Shown one piece after another: positions 22,985-30,978 of a DNA stretch of 64,000 nt. The notes below the pieces were generated by a model that was not told the origin of the DNA, searched no databases, and saw only the letters and a list, made by a program, of their open reading frames with translations. Where the stretch lies: assembly GCF_003131205.1 (NCBI RefSeq), contig NZ_QFFY01000004.1:62001-126000 (forward strand), in the 5' to 3' direction. Origin of the DNA: Occallatibacter savannae (GTDB lineage: Bacteria; Acidobacteriota; Terriglobia; Terriglobales; Acidobacteriaceae). Position 1 is the first letter of the stretch. Every line of letters starts with the position of its first letter. The position numbers and the translations under genes were made by a program.

Positions 22985-25198
22985 TTGAGGTCTCTTCTCT
23001 GCTGGCTTGCGATTGCTTCGACTGCGGTGGTGTTGCCTGGGTTCGGAGCACAGGGGCAGGAGCCTGCAAATGAGTTGACGGTGGAGAAGATCTTCGGCCA
23101 CGGGCCGATGACCGGGACGCCGCCGAGCGGTGTTGCGTGGTCGCCCGACGCGCAGCACCTGACGTACATCGATAATCGCGAGCTGATCGAGATCGATGCG
23201 GGAGTTGGAAAGCCGCACATTCTGGTAGGCCACTCGAAGCTGGCTACGCTGCGCGCCAAAAGCGATGTGAACGAAGAGGACAAGGATCACCGCCAACGGT
23301 ACGGGATGGCCAGCTATCTGTGGGCTCCCGACTCGAAGCATCTGCTCTTCGACTCGAATGGAAGCCTCTGGTACTACGAATTGGGCAATGGGACGGGCGT
23401 CGATATTGGAACGACGGGTTCGGCGGCGGGGGACGATCCGAAGTTCTCGCCGAACGGAGAGTTTGTGTCGTTTGTGCGCAATCACGGGCTGGCGATTGTG
23501 CCGCTGCGGAGCGCAGATACGCCGACGATTACGCTGGCAGGATCTCCGAATGCGAATGTGCTGAATGGCGAGGTGGACTGGGTGTACCTGGAGGAACTGG
23601 GAACGCGCAGCAATTACTTCTGGTCGCCTGACTCGAAGAACATCGCCTACCTGCAGACGCTGGAAGAGAACGTCCCGGAGTATCCGCTCACGGATTGGAT
23701 CCCTACTCATGCGAGTGTTGAAAAACAGAGGTATCCCCAGCCGGGAGATCCGAATCCCGACGTGCGACTGGGAGTAGTGAGCGTGAAGGGCGGCAAGACG
23801 GCCTGGGTTCACATCCCGATCGAGCAGGGCCAGGACTACATTCCACGGTTTGGGTGGGTGGATCAGAAGACGCTGTGGGCCGAGGCGTTGAGCCGCGACC
23901 AGAAGCATCGCAGGATTTATTTCGCTGATCCTCGGATGGGTACGGCGCACCTGGTTCTCGAAATCAACGATGAGAAGTTCGTGAATGAGTATATGGATGT
24001 GTTTGTCGCGCACGGGTACATTGCGCTGACGAGTTGGGAGGATGGGCACAACCACATTTATCTGTACCGGTATGACGAGGGGAAAACGGATTCGACGCGC
24101 GCGACGCTGGAAAAGCAGCTGACGAAGGGAGACTTCGATGTCGCGGAGATCTATCGCGTCGATCCATCGCGTAAAGAGGTGCTGTACTCGTCGAACGAAA
24201 GCGATCCGCAGGAGCGGCAGGCGTGGCGCGCAAGCTTCGATGGAGAACGGAAGCAGTTGACGGAGGGCGCGGGTTTTCACGATGTGCAGTTTGCGTCGAT
24301 GGGCGGAAATTATGTTGATAAGTTCTCAACGAGAAAAAGCCCGCCAGTCGTGAAGATGTGCGGTGTGGGAACGGCATGCGTGGCATTCTGGGGCTCCAGC
24401 CCAGTGGAGGGGCTCGCTCTGCGCGCTCCGACGCCGATCGAGGCGAAGACCAAAGACGGAACGGTTCTGTATGGGACGCTTCTGATGCCCGCAGATGCTG
24501 CGGGGCCGGGGAGCGTACCGCTGATTGTGAATCCCTACGGCGGTCCGTATGTGCAGACGGTTGTGGATCGCTGGAACGATTCGGTGTTGTTCGATGAGCT
24601 GCTGGTTCAACATGGGTTTGCGGTGCTGCACGGGGACAATCGCGGAATGGGTTTTCGTGGACGCGAGTTCGAGCAGGCTGCGTATCACAACTTCGGCCCG
24701 GTGCAGCTGGAAGATCAGCTGACGATGATTGACGCGGTGCTGGCGCAGCATCCGGAGTTGGACGGGCAGCGGCTGGGTTGGTGGGGCGGAAGTTGGGGAG
24801 GCACGTTCACGTTATATGCGATGACGCACTCGGACCGCTTCAAGGCCGGCGTGGCGCTGGCACCGGTGACGGACTGGCGCGATTACGACTCGGTGTACAC
24901 AGAGCGCTATTTGAGCAGGCCGCAGGAAGATCCGGAGGGCTACAAAGACTTTTCAGTGGTGAATGCGGCAGCGAAGTTGAAGGGGCGGATTCTGCTGGTG
25001 CATGGGACCGGGGACGATAACGTGCACCTGGGGAACACTGTGCAGTTTGTGCAGAAGCTGATTGAGGCAAACGTGCCTTACGATCTGCAGATCTATCCGC
25101 GCAAGACGCACTCGTTTGCGGGGAGCGACGTGCGCGTACATTTGTACGGACGCATCCTGGCGCACTTCGAGGAGTACCTCAAGGAGGCGCAGGACTGA
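22985..25198 (+). CDS. S9 family peptidase (dipeptidyl peptidase IV-like)
   Basis: A 737-residue secreted serine peptidase that removes dipeptides from peptide N-termini in the family prototype. A signal peptide (LLCWLAIASTAVVLPGFGA) is followed by an eight-bladed propeller of about 430 residues containing the DWVYLEEL motif of the N-terminal-binding Glu pair, then an alpha/beta hydrolase domain. Catalytic triad: Ser603 in GGSWGG, Asp677/678 in GTGDDNVHLG and His709 in RKTHSF. The start is TTG 22985 with AAGGAGG five bases upstream. The stop overlaps the next start as TGATG. Confidence 0.92.
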   Translation: MRSLLCWLAIASTAVVLPGFGAQGQEPANELTVEKIFGHGPMTGTPPSGVAWSPDAQHLTYIDNRELIEIDAGVGKPHILVGHSKLATLRAKSDVNEEDKDHRQRYGMASYLWAPDSKHLLFDSNGSLWYYELGNGTGVDIGTTGSAAGDDPKFSPNGEFVSFVRNHGLAIVPLRSADTPTITLAGSPNANVLNGEVDWVYLEELGTRSNYFWSPDSKNIAYLQTLEENVPEYPLTDWIPTHASVEKQRYPQPGDPNPDVRLGVVSVKGGKTAWVHIPIEQGQDYIPRFGWVDQKTLWAEALSRDQKHRRIYFADPRMGTAHLVLEINDEKFVNEYMDVFVAHGYIALTSWEDGHNHIYLYRYDEGKTDSTRATLEKQLTKGDFDVAEIYRVDPSRKEVLYSSNESDPQERQAWRASFDGERKQLTEGAGFHDVQFASMGGNYVDKFSTRKSPPVVKMCGVGTACVAFWGSSPVEGLALRAPTPIEAKTKDGTVLYGTLLMPADAAGPGSVPLIVNPYGGPYVQTVVDRWNDSVLFDELLVQHGFAVLHGDNRGMGFRGREFEQAAYHNFGPVQLEDQLTMIDAVLAQHPELDGQRLGWWGGSWGGTFTLYAMTHSDRFKAGVALAPVTDWRDYDSVYTERYLSRPQEDPEGYKDFSVVNAAAKLKGRILLVHGTGDDNVHLGNTVQFVQKLIEANVPYDLQIYPRKTHSFAGSDVRVHLYGRILAHFEEYLKEAQD

Positions 25199-25590
25199 TG
25201 AGCAGCGAACAAAGCGAAGAAGACGCGCGGGAAGAACTCCTCCGACTGGAGTTACAGCTGATGGAGCCGGAGTTCCGCCGCGATCGGAATCGAGTGGCAG
25301 AACTGCTTGCGCCCGATTTTGTGGAGTTCGGCTCGTCTGGGACCATCTGGAGCCGCGACGGGATACTTTCGCTTCTCGAGATGGAAGTAATTTACAGTCG
25401 GCCCGATGTGAGGGATTTTGTATGCCGGATGTTATGCGATTCGGTCGCTCTGGTTACTTACAGGACCGTTCATGCGAGCGTTGACGCGCGCGAGACGAAA
25501 GAAGTTGTGCGGAGTTCGATCTGGAGGAAAGATGGTGCGGGATGGCGCATCTGCTTCCACCAGGGAACGCGAATGACGGCGACTCCTTAG
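25198..25590 (+). CDS. DUF4440/NTF2-like protein
   Basis: A 130-residue cytoplasmic cone-shaped NTF2 fold: LLRLELQLMEPEFRRDRNRVAELLAPDFVEFG is the family opening and SSIWRKDGAGWRICFHQGT the closing strands. DUF4440 members bind small molecules or act as minor isomerases; the ligand here is unknown. It is coupled to the peptidase gene by a one-base overlap, suggesting co-expression. Confidence 0.85.
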   Translation: MSSEQSEEDAREELLRLELQLMEPEFRRDRNRVAELLAPDFVEFGSSGTIWSRDGILSLLEMEVIYSRPDVRDFVCRMLCDSVALVTYRTVHASVDARETKEVVRSSIWRKDGAGWRICFHQGTRMTATP

Positions 25591-25603
25591 TCTGAGGGAG
25601 CCG

Positions 25604-25756
25604 CTATAGTTCGTGGCGGCTGAAGAACTCGTCTTTGTCGCGCTTTGGGCAGTTGGTGCATTCAAGGCAGCAGACGAGTAACACCGCTACACCCAGTGTG
25701 ACCAGAATGGCCAGCACACTCGCGTAAGAACCGATGATTTGAGTAATCGAGTGCAT
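25604..25756 (-). CDS. Small membrane protein (50 aa)
   Basis: A 50-residue frame starting MHSITQIIGSYASVLAILVT and ending DKDEFFSRHEL. One hydrophobic helix of about 22 residues ends at CCLECTNC, so four cysteines sit at the membrane boundary, followed by a charged tail. ATG 25756 has GGGG three to six bases upstream. The Cys-x-x-Cys-rich juxtamembrane part could bind metal or be acylated; this is inference. No family is recognised. It is transcribed against the DUF4440 gene. Confidence 0.55.
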   Translation of the reverse strand: MHSITQIIGSYASVLAILVTLGVAVLLVCCLECTNCPKRDKDEFFSRHEL

Positions 25757-25920
25757 ATCCCCAGCTGGGCTGTCCGAAACAGCCTAAAACTTAGAACCCT
25801 TGGCGAGTAAAACGGTTTCGTTGTCAGATTTGTGGCAGCCCAAGTCTACCACTTATTGAGATGACCAAGACGTGACCGTTAGTTGTAAATGGGAGAACAA
25901 AGAGCGAATATAAAGGATCT

Positions 25921-27300
25921 ATGGAATCAGGCAGTGGAAATCCGGGAACTGAATCGACACGGGACGATTGGCCCGAGGGGACGGTGCCTCATCCGGGCGA
26001 GAGGAATGTGCCGGATAGGAACGGGGGAGCCCCGGCGGTCAATTGGCTTTTCGTCGATCTGAATTCCTACTTCGCGTCGGTTGAGCAACAGGACAGGCCG
26101 GAGCTTAGGGGCAAGCCGGTGGGCGTGGTACCGATGCTGGCGGACACGACGTGCTGCATTGCGGCGAGCTACGAAGCGAAGGCGCATGGAGTGAAGACGG
26201 GGACTATCGTCGCAGACGCGAAGCGCATGTGTCCGAACATGGTGTTCGTCGAGGGAAGGCATGAGCTCTATGTCGACTACCACCACCGAATTGTGGAGGC
26301 GGTGGAGAGCTGCGTCCCGGTGACCGCGGTGATGTCGATCGATGAGATGGCGTGCCGGCTGATGGGGCGGGAGCGGCCGCTGCTGTCAGCGCTGGAGCTT
26401 GGGCGCAAGGTGAAGGCCACCATCAAGGAGAAGGTGGGGCCGATGCTGAGCAGTTCGGTGGGCCTCGCGACGAGCCGCTATCTGGCCAAGGTGGCGAGCG
26501 ACATGGAGAAGCCGGACGGGCTGGTGGCGTTGACCCTCGACATGCTTCCCGACGCGCTGCGCAGGCTGGGTCTGCGCGATCTGCCAGGGATCGGCGTGCA
26601 GACGGAGAAACGGCTGAATGAGAAGGGCATCCACACGATGGATGACCTGTTGGAGCTCGATTGCGAGCAGGCGGGTGAGATGTGGGGATCGGTGTGGGGG
26701 CAGCGGCTGTGGTACTGGCTTCGGGGCGAAGACTTCGAGATGTCGGAGACGGAGCATCTGAACTCCATCAGCCACTCGCATGTGCTCTCGCCGGAGATGC
26801 GGACGCCGGAGAAGGCATGGGCAGTGGCGCACAAGCTGCTGCACAAGGCGGCGATGCGGCTGCGGTCGCACAAGCTGTGGGCAAGTTCGATCGGGCTTGC
26901 GGTCGGGTTCTCGGTGCCGCGCAACATGAATGCGCCGGTGAGCCGGTTTGGGGTGCCGACGCGTGGGTGGCACCACGAGATCCGGCTGATGGAGTGCCAG
27001 GACAATCAGACGCTGATCGGAGCGCTGTGCCGATTGTGGAACGAGAAGCCGAAGGGCAAGGGTTACGACCAACCATATTTTGTCGGGGTGAGCCTGAATG
27101 GGCTGGTGCCGGACAGGCTGCACTCGCTGAACCTGTTCGACTCGCTGGAGAACGCGAAGAGCCGGGCGAAACTTTTGCAGGAGATGGACCGGCTGAATCA
27201 GAAGTATGGGATGAGCACGCTGGCTCCCGCGACGATGCTGGCGGCGTACAAGGCTGCGCCGACGCGGATCGCGTTTCATAGTATTCCGGACTTGTTCTGA
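25921..27300 (+). CDS. Y-family DNA polymerase (Pol IV-like)
   Basis: A 459-residue translesion polymerase. The palm carries VDLNSYFASVE (45-55, first metal Asp46) and SIDE (139-142, Asp141/Glu142). YEAKAHGVKTG is the fingers motif, SSSVGLATSRYLAKVASDMEKPDGL the thumb entry, and GLRDLPGIGVQTEKRL a helix-hairpin-helix. A little-finger domain follows. The SIDEM ending replaces the usual SIDEA(F/Y) of DinB. About 40 disordered residues precede the core. The start is preceded by AAGG. Confidence 0.9.
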   Translation: MESGSGNPGTESTRDDWPEGTVPHPGERNVPDRNGGAPAVNWLFVDLNSYFASVEQQDRPELRGKPVGVVPMLADTTCCIAASYEAKAHGVKTGTIVADAKRMCPNMVFVEGRHELYVDYHHRIVEAVESCVPVTAVMSIDEMACRLMGRERPLLSALELGRKVKATIKEKVGPMLSSSVGLATSRYLAKVASDMEKPDGLVALTLDMLPDALRRLGLRDLPGIGVQTEKRLNEKGIHTMDDLLELDCEQAGEMWGSVWGQRLWYWLRGEDFEMSETEHLNSISHSHVLSPEMRTPEKAWAVAHKLLHKAAMRLRSHKLWASSIGLAVGFSVPRNMNAPVSRFGVPTRGWHHEIRLMECQDNQTLIGALCRLWNEKPKGKGYDQPYFVGVSLNGLVPDRLHSLNLFDSLENAKSRAKLLQEMDRLNQKYGMSTLAPATMLAAYKAAPTRIAFHSIPDLF

Positions 27301-27319
27301 ATGTCCGCTTGAAAGCAGA

Positions 27320-27342
27320 AGAGCCGCGCAGGGCGCGGCTCT
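27320..27342. terminator. Bidirectional hairpin between convergent genes
   Basis: A 10-bp stem, AGAGCCGCGC/GCGCGGCTCT, with a 3-base loop, between the polymerase gene and the convergent lactonase-like gene. No strong T-run is present on either side. Confidence 0.5.
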
Positions 27343-27363
27343 CGGTTGAGTGGAGTGTGGAGA

Positions 27364-28515
27364 TTAACGGCGTACGAGCGGCTGGACGATGAGGGACTGA
27401 GGGCCGCTGACGGCATAGGGCGAGCCGGGCGCGTGCGAAGTGTGCGTCGGGGTCACGGTGAAGACGTATAGCTTGTTGGTGGCCTGGCTGATGCCGTAGA
27501 GGTGATCGCTGTTATCCCAGAAGATCTGGCTGATTGGTTCTTTGGTGAGCAGGCCTGTGTACCTGGCCGCACCGGCACTCTCGTTGAAGAAGAAGACCTG
27601 AACGCCTTCCTGCCCGGCGACGGCGAGCAGCTTGCCCGAGGGGGACATCTTCATGTCGGTGGGATTGGCGATGAGCGTCGAGGGCATGTCGGCATAGGTG
27701 CTTTTGGTTCTGAGGACGCCTGACGAGCTGGCCGTGTAGGTTGCGATTTGCAGCGGTTCGTTGCTGCATCCCGGAGGGTTGGCCGGCTGCATGAGCACTG
27801 CGAGGTTGTTGTAGGGGTCAGCGGCGATGAGGTCTGGCACAAACCCGCGGAAGTTGGGAGGCGGGGTGGGCAGGTTCCCGAACGAATTGGGCAGATCCAT
27901 GAGAAGCCCGTTGCTGCCGCGTTTAAACCCGTAGATCGTGTAGTACATGCAGTCGGAGTTCACGGCGGTGTAGGCGTACTTATTGTTGCCGGTGAAGAAG
28001 GCGGCGTTGTTGTCGCCGGGGAAGGCGCCGGTGATGTCTACGCCCAGGTAGTGGAGGTTTCCAGTGCTCTTATTGAGAGCGAACGAAGCGACACCCGTGT
28101 TGGAGCAGTCCGCCCTGAACTCCTGCACGTATAGCGAAGAGCCCGTGTGGTCGAAGAAGATCTGGTTGGCTGCGGGGCAATCTTCGTGCGGCGCATGAGT
28201 CGCGTAGTTGGTGGAAGCCTGATAGTGAAGCGTGCCGTCGGACTCGATTGTGAAAGTTTCGAGGCTGGGCTTGGAGCGGTTGACCGCGACGAGGTGGCTT
28301 CCATCGACGGCCATGTTCACAACGTCTTCGCGAAAGGGCGAGCCGAAGACTGGCTTGAGTTTTCCGTTGGCTTCAGCAGTGAAAGCGGTGACTTCGTTGG
28401 TGCTGCTGTTTCTAGGATTGTTGGCGACGTAAACGTAAGCCACTGCCTGGGAGAATGCGCTGCTGGCGACCAAGGCAAAGCTCAGGGAGGCAAAGAACTG
28501 CAAACTGCGTTTCAT
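27364..28515 (-). CDS. Secreted lactonase-like beta-propeller protein
   Basis: A 383-residue exported protein (signal MKRSLQFFASLSFALVASSA) built of repeated YVYVANNPRNSS-like blades, resembling the 6-phosphogluconolactonase (lactonase, YbhE-type) seven-bladed propeller. The secretion signal and the absence of a pentose-pathway neighbour make a gluconolactonase role uncertain. Such propellers are numerous in Acidobacteriota and may bind or cleave extracellular ligands. Start 28515 is preceded by AGAGGAG; the frame runs open far upstream without support. Confidence 0.78.
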   Translation of the reverse strand: MKRSLQFFASLSFALVASSAFSQAVAYVYVANNPRNSSTNEVTAFTAEANGKLKPVFGSPFREDVVNMAVDGSHLVAVNRSKPSLETFTIESDGTLHYQASTNYATHAPHEDCPAANQIFFDHTGSSLYVQEFRADCSNTGVASFALNKSTGNLHYLGVDITGAFPGDNNAAFFTGNNKYAYTAVNSDCMYYTIYGFKRGSNGLLMDLPNSFGNLPTPPPNFRGFVPDLIAADPYNNLAVLMQPANPPGCSNEPLQIATYTASSSGVLRTKSTYADMPSTLIANPTDMKMSPSGKLLAVAGQEGVQVFFFNESAGAARYTGLLTKEPISQIFWDNSDHLYGISQATNKLYVFTVTPTHTSHAPGSPYAVSGPQSLIVQPLVRR

Positions 28516-28656
28516 GGGGGGAGTCTCCTCTGGAGGGCAGACCCGCACACTGGCCCGGGTACTACTCACCTCATTCGAAACATTTTGCTCACTGGTGGTT
28601 GTATGCAGAGGCGGGAGCGTCCCGCCAAGTGGAAGAGGTTCCCAGAAAAGTTCACC

Positions 28657-28682
28657 TGAACATTTTTTCTTTCGCTCGCGTA
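28657..28682 (+). promoter_or_regulatory. Candidate ECF-type promoter of the sigma operon
   Basis: TGAACA (28657-28662), a 16-base spacer beginning with a T-run, then CGTA (28679-28682). This closely matches the sigmaW-type consensus TGAAAC-N16-CGTA and lies 56 bp before the sigma gene, so autoregulation is likely. Confidence 0.6.
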
Positions 28683-28737
28683 GTTTCTGCATCCCGTTCC
28701 GCGATGTTCTGCGGATTAAAAGGTAGAAGCGAAACCG

Positions 28738-29256
28738 ATGGCGCAGAGATGGCAGCCGGAGTTCGAGCAGCTGGTGGATGAACACCAGTCCATGGTGTTT
28801 TCGCTGGCGTGGCGCATGACCGGCGACCGTGGACTGGCGGAAGAGGTTGCGCAGGACGTCTTTCTGGAGTTGGACAGGCATATGGAGCGGATCGAGAGCC
28901 CGGAACACGCGTTGAACTGGCTGCGGCGCGTGGCGATGAGCCGGTCGGCCGACGCTCTGCGGCGCCAGCGGGTGAGAGGCGTTGACCTGTGGATCGAGAT
29001 TGAGGATAAGCACGGGGCGCCAATCGAAGAGAGGCAGTCCCCGCTGGAGACGCGGCTGGAGCAATTGCTCTCGACGTTGCCGGAGGCACAGCGTGCGGCG
29101 CTTGTGCTGCGGTACCAGGAGGACATGACGCCGGAGGAGATTGCGGCGACAGTGGAAGCTCCGGTTGCAACGGTGAAGAGCAATCTGCACCGGGGATTGA
29201 AGCTGCTGCGGGCGAAGGCGACAACGCATTTGAAGGAGTACATCCGTGAACTTTGA
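28738..29256 (+). CDS. ECF RNA polymerase sigma factor
   Basis: A 172-residue group IV sigma factor. Region 2 covers about 8-75 (LVDEHQSMVFSLAWRMTGDR, AEEVAQDVFLEL, NWLRRVAMSRSADALRR); region 4 covers about 115-165 (LPEAQRAALVLRYQEDMTPE, TVKSNLHRGLKLLR). It should direct polymerase to extracytoplasmic stress promoters. The next gene overlaps it by 11 bp and encodes its probable anti-sigma factor; two DUF4252 genes follow. Confidence 0.92.
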   Translation: MAQRWQPEFEQLVDEHQSMVFSLAWRMTGDRGLAEEVAQDVFLELDRHMERIESPEHALNWLRRVAMSRSADALRRQRVRGVDLWIEIEDKHGAPIEERQSPLETRLEQLLSTLPEAQRAALVLRYQEDMTPEEIAATVEAPVATVKSNLHRGLKLLRAKATTHLKEYIREL

Positions 29257-29614
29257 TTGGACTGATCGGCCGGAAAGAATCGACGGCTCCGAACAGGACC
29301 GGGAGTTCGAGAAGGAGCTGACGCAGGCGATGGTGCGGCGGCCCGCTCCTCCGGGATTGAAACGGCGGATCCTGCAGAAGCGGAGCGCGCGCAGGACAGA
29401 GCGTCACCACACGACGATGATCTGGTGGCAGAGATTGGCGGCGTCGCTGGTTGCCGGCGCGGTGCTGGCAGGCGGATTTGGGTGGCGACAGATGGAAGAG
29501 CGGCGCAAGGGTGAAGAAGCGAAACAACAGTTGATGACGGCGCTGCGGATTACGAATCAGGTATTGAACAATATGAACCGGAAGCTGGTGGAGCACGACC
29601 GGGACGACAAGTAG
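29246..29614 (+). CDS. Putative membrane anti-sigma factor
   Basis: A 122-residue protein with a cytoplasmic N-terminal part of about 65 residues, one membrane helix (LAASLVAGAVLAGGFGW) and a coiled-coil-like C-terminal tail (QMEERRKGEEAKQQLMTALR). The zinc-finger HxxxCxxC of ZAS anti-sigma factors is absent, so identification rests on position and topology. It starts at GTG 29246 inside the sigma gene, with AAGGAG upstream. Confidence 0.7.
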   Translation: MNFDWTDRPERIDGSEQDREFEKELTQAMVRRPAPPGLKRRILQKRSARRTERHHTTMIWWQRLAASLVAGAVLAGGFGWRQMEERRKGEEAKQQLMTALRITNQVLNNMNRKLVEHDRDDK

Positions 29615-29629
29615 GTCGAACTGTTTCGT

Positions 29630-29671
29630 ATCCCACCCTAACTGCAAAAGCGCGGTTAGGATGGGGCACCC
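29630..29671. repeat. Palindromic repeat C, copy 2
   Basis: ATCCCA, arm CCTAAC, 12-base loop, arm GTTAGG and TGGGGCACCC, with one mismatch in the outer stem. Same layout as the copy inside tsaD. It lies between the anti-sigma gene and the DUF4252 gene, where it could also reduce read-through. Confidence 0.65.
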
Positions 29672-29721
29672 AGAGATGAAGGTTGGACGCGGTGAGTGGA
29701 TTGGAAGTTAAGGAGAGCTCG

Positions 29722-30354
29722 ATGAAGAACAGGGTGGGAGGTTGGGTGTTGGCGCTGGCGGCGATGGCGGTTCCGGCGATGGCGCAGAGCGGGTTGCCGA
29801 TGCCGTCGCCGATCGAGAAGGAACTCGCTGCGCGTGCCTCCAACGTGACCGAGGTGACGCTGGGAAAGAACATGCTGGGCTTCGCGGCGAAGTTTCTGGA
29901 CGGCAAGGATAAGGACGATCAAGCGACGAAGCACCTGATCGAGGGTCTCGACGGGATCTACGTGCGGGAGTACGAGTTCGATAAAGAAGGGCAGTTCACG
30001 GCTGTGGACGTGGAGAAGCTGCGGTCGTACTTCGAGACGGGCGGCGAGTGGTCATCGATTGTGCGGGAGCGCGACAAGAAGAGCGGTGAGAGCACCGATG
30101 TGATGATGAAGATGGTGAACGGCCAGCCGCATGGATTGTTTGTTCTGGATGCAGAGCCGAAGGAACTGAGCATCGTGCTGATTCTCGGTCCCGTGAAGAT
30201 GGAGGACCTGAGCAAGCTGTCGGGGATCGGCGGCCTTGGCGTGCTGGGCGATGTGGAAGGGAACGCGAACGGGAACAAGAACAAAGACAAGGATAAGGAC
30301 AAGGACAAGTCGAAGGCGAAGTCCCCGCAGGGGAAGACCGGGGGTGAGGAATGA
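29722..30354 (+). CDS. DUF4252 exported protein
   Basis: A 210-residue protein with a signal peptide (WVLALAAMAVPAMA). The DUF4252 pattern is clear: VTLGKNMLGFAAKFLDG, HLIEGLDGIYVREYEFDKEG, DVEKLRSYF, GQPHGLFVLDAEPKELSIVL. The C-terminal 35 residues are a Lys/Asp/Asn low-complexity tail. DUF4252 has no proven function, but in several phyla it follows ECF sigma factors, as here. It overlaps the next gene by 4 bp. Confidence 0.88.
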   Translation: MKNRVGGWVLALAAMAVPAMAQSGLPMPSPIEKELAARASNVTEVTLGKNMLGFAAKFLDGKDKDDQATKHLIEGLDGIYVREYEFDKEGQFTAVDVEKLRSYFETGGEWSSIVRERDKKSGESTDVMMKMVNGQPHGLFVLDAEPKELSIVLILGPVKMEDLSKLSGIGGLGVLGDVEGNANGNKNKDKDKDKDKSKAKSPQGKTGGEE

Positions 30355-30833
30355 GAGAGCTGGTGCTGATTCCGATTTGCTTCCTGGCGCTGGCGGTTCC
30401 AGTGGTGGTGCTGGCGAAAGGAGTGTCGGGCGGGTTCGACCAGGTGGTGAATTCCATTGAGACGCGTTATCACGTGCACGCCGATCGCATCCCCGTGCTG
30501 GGGTTCGTCAGCCTGGTAGCGCAGGCGTCAACGCACGACGGAGTTCGCGGCCTGCACGTGGCCGAGATCGAGGACTTCCATGCCGATGTAGATGGAGAGG
30601 AGCTGAACAAGCTCGTCGCACAACAGCTGGGTTCGGGTTGGGAGCGCGTGATTCGCGAGACCAGCCGCAACGGCGGCGACCAGACGCTGATCTTCATGCG
30701 GCCTGAGGGCTCGCGGATGGGGATGTTTGTGATTGACCTGGGCGGGCACGAGATGGACGTGGTGCAGATGTCGGTGGATCCGGAGCATTTGAGCGAGAGG
30801 ATTGGTAAGTATGAACATCATGAGAGGGATTAG
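30351..30833 (+). CDS. Second DUF4252-like exported protein
   Basis: A 160-residue protein with a signal peptide or anchor (LVLIPICFLALAVPVVVLA) and a shorter domain. GVRGLHVAEIEDF, LNKLVAQQLGSGWERVIRE and GGHEMDVVQMSVDPEHLSE match the order of elements in the preceding DUF4252 protein, so it is a diverged paralogue. The ATGA overlap indicates coupled translation. The final codons already lie in the heptamer array that follows. Confidence 0.75.
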   Translation: MRELVLIPICFLALAVPVVVLAKGVSGGFDQVVNSIETRYHVHADRIPVLGFVSLVAQASTHDGVRGLHVAEIEDFHADVDGEELNKLVAQQLGSGWERVIRETSRNGGDQTLIFMRPEGSRMGMFVIDLGGHEMDVVQMSVDPEHLSERIGKYEHHERD

Positions 30834-30923
30834 GGATTAGGGATTAGGGATTAGGGATTAGGGATTAGTGAGTAGTGAGTAGTGAGTAGTGAGTAGTGAG
30901 TAGTGAGTAGTGAGTAGTGAGCA
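30826..30923. repeat. Perfect heptamer tandem array (two unit types)
   Basis: Six exact copies of GGGATTA (30826-30867) are followed in the same phase by seven exact copies of GTGAGTA (30868-30916) and one GTGAGCA. The array spans 98 bp, or 14 units. It begins within the last codons of the upstream gene and supplies its TAG stop. Confidence 0.95.
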
Positions 30924-30978
30924 GGGAAGGGCTCGTCGAGCGGATGGCTTGGCGAGCCCGTTTGTCTTGGTTCGTTCT

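Noticed and set aside
22940..24280. A 446-codon minus-strand frame opposite the S9 peptidase.
   Set aside because: The peptidase frame has clear family motifs, while the antisense product is Arg/His/Val-rich without any motif.
30826..30923. A CRISPR array or telomere-like end.
   Set aside because: Units are 7 bp without spacers, and the sequence continues into ordinary genes on both sides.
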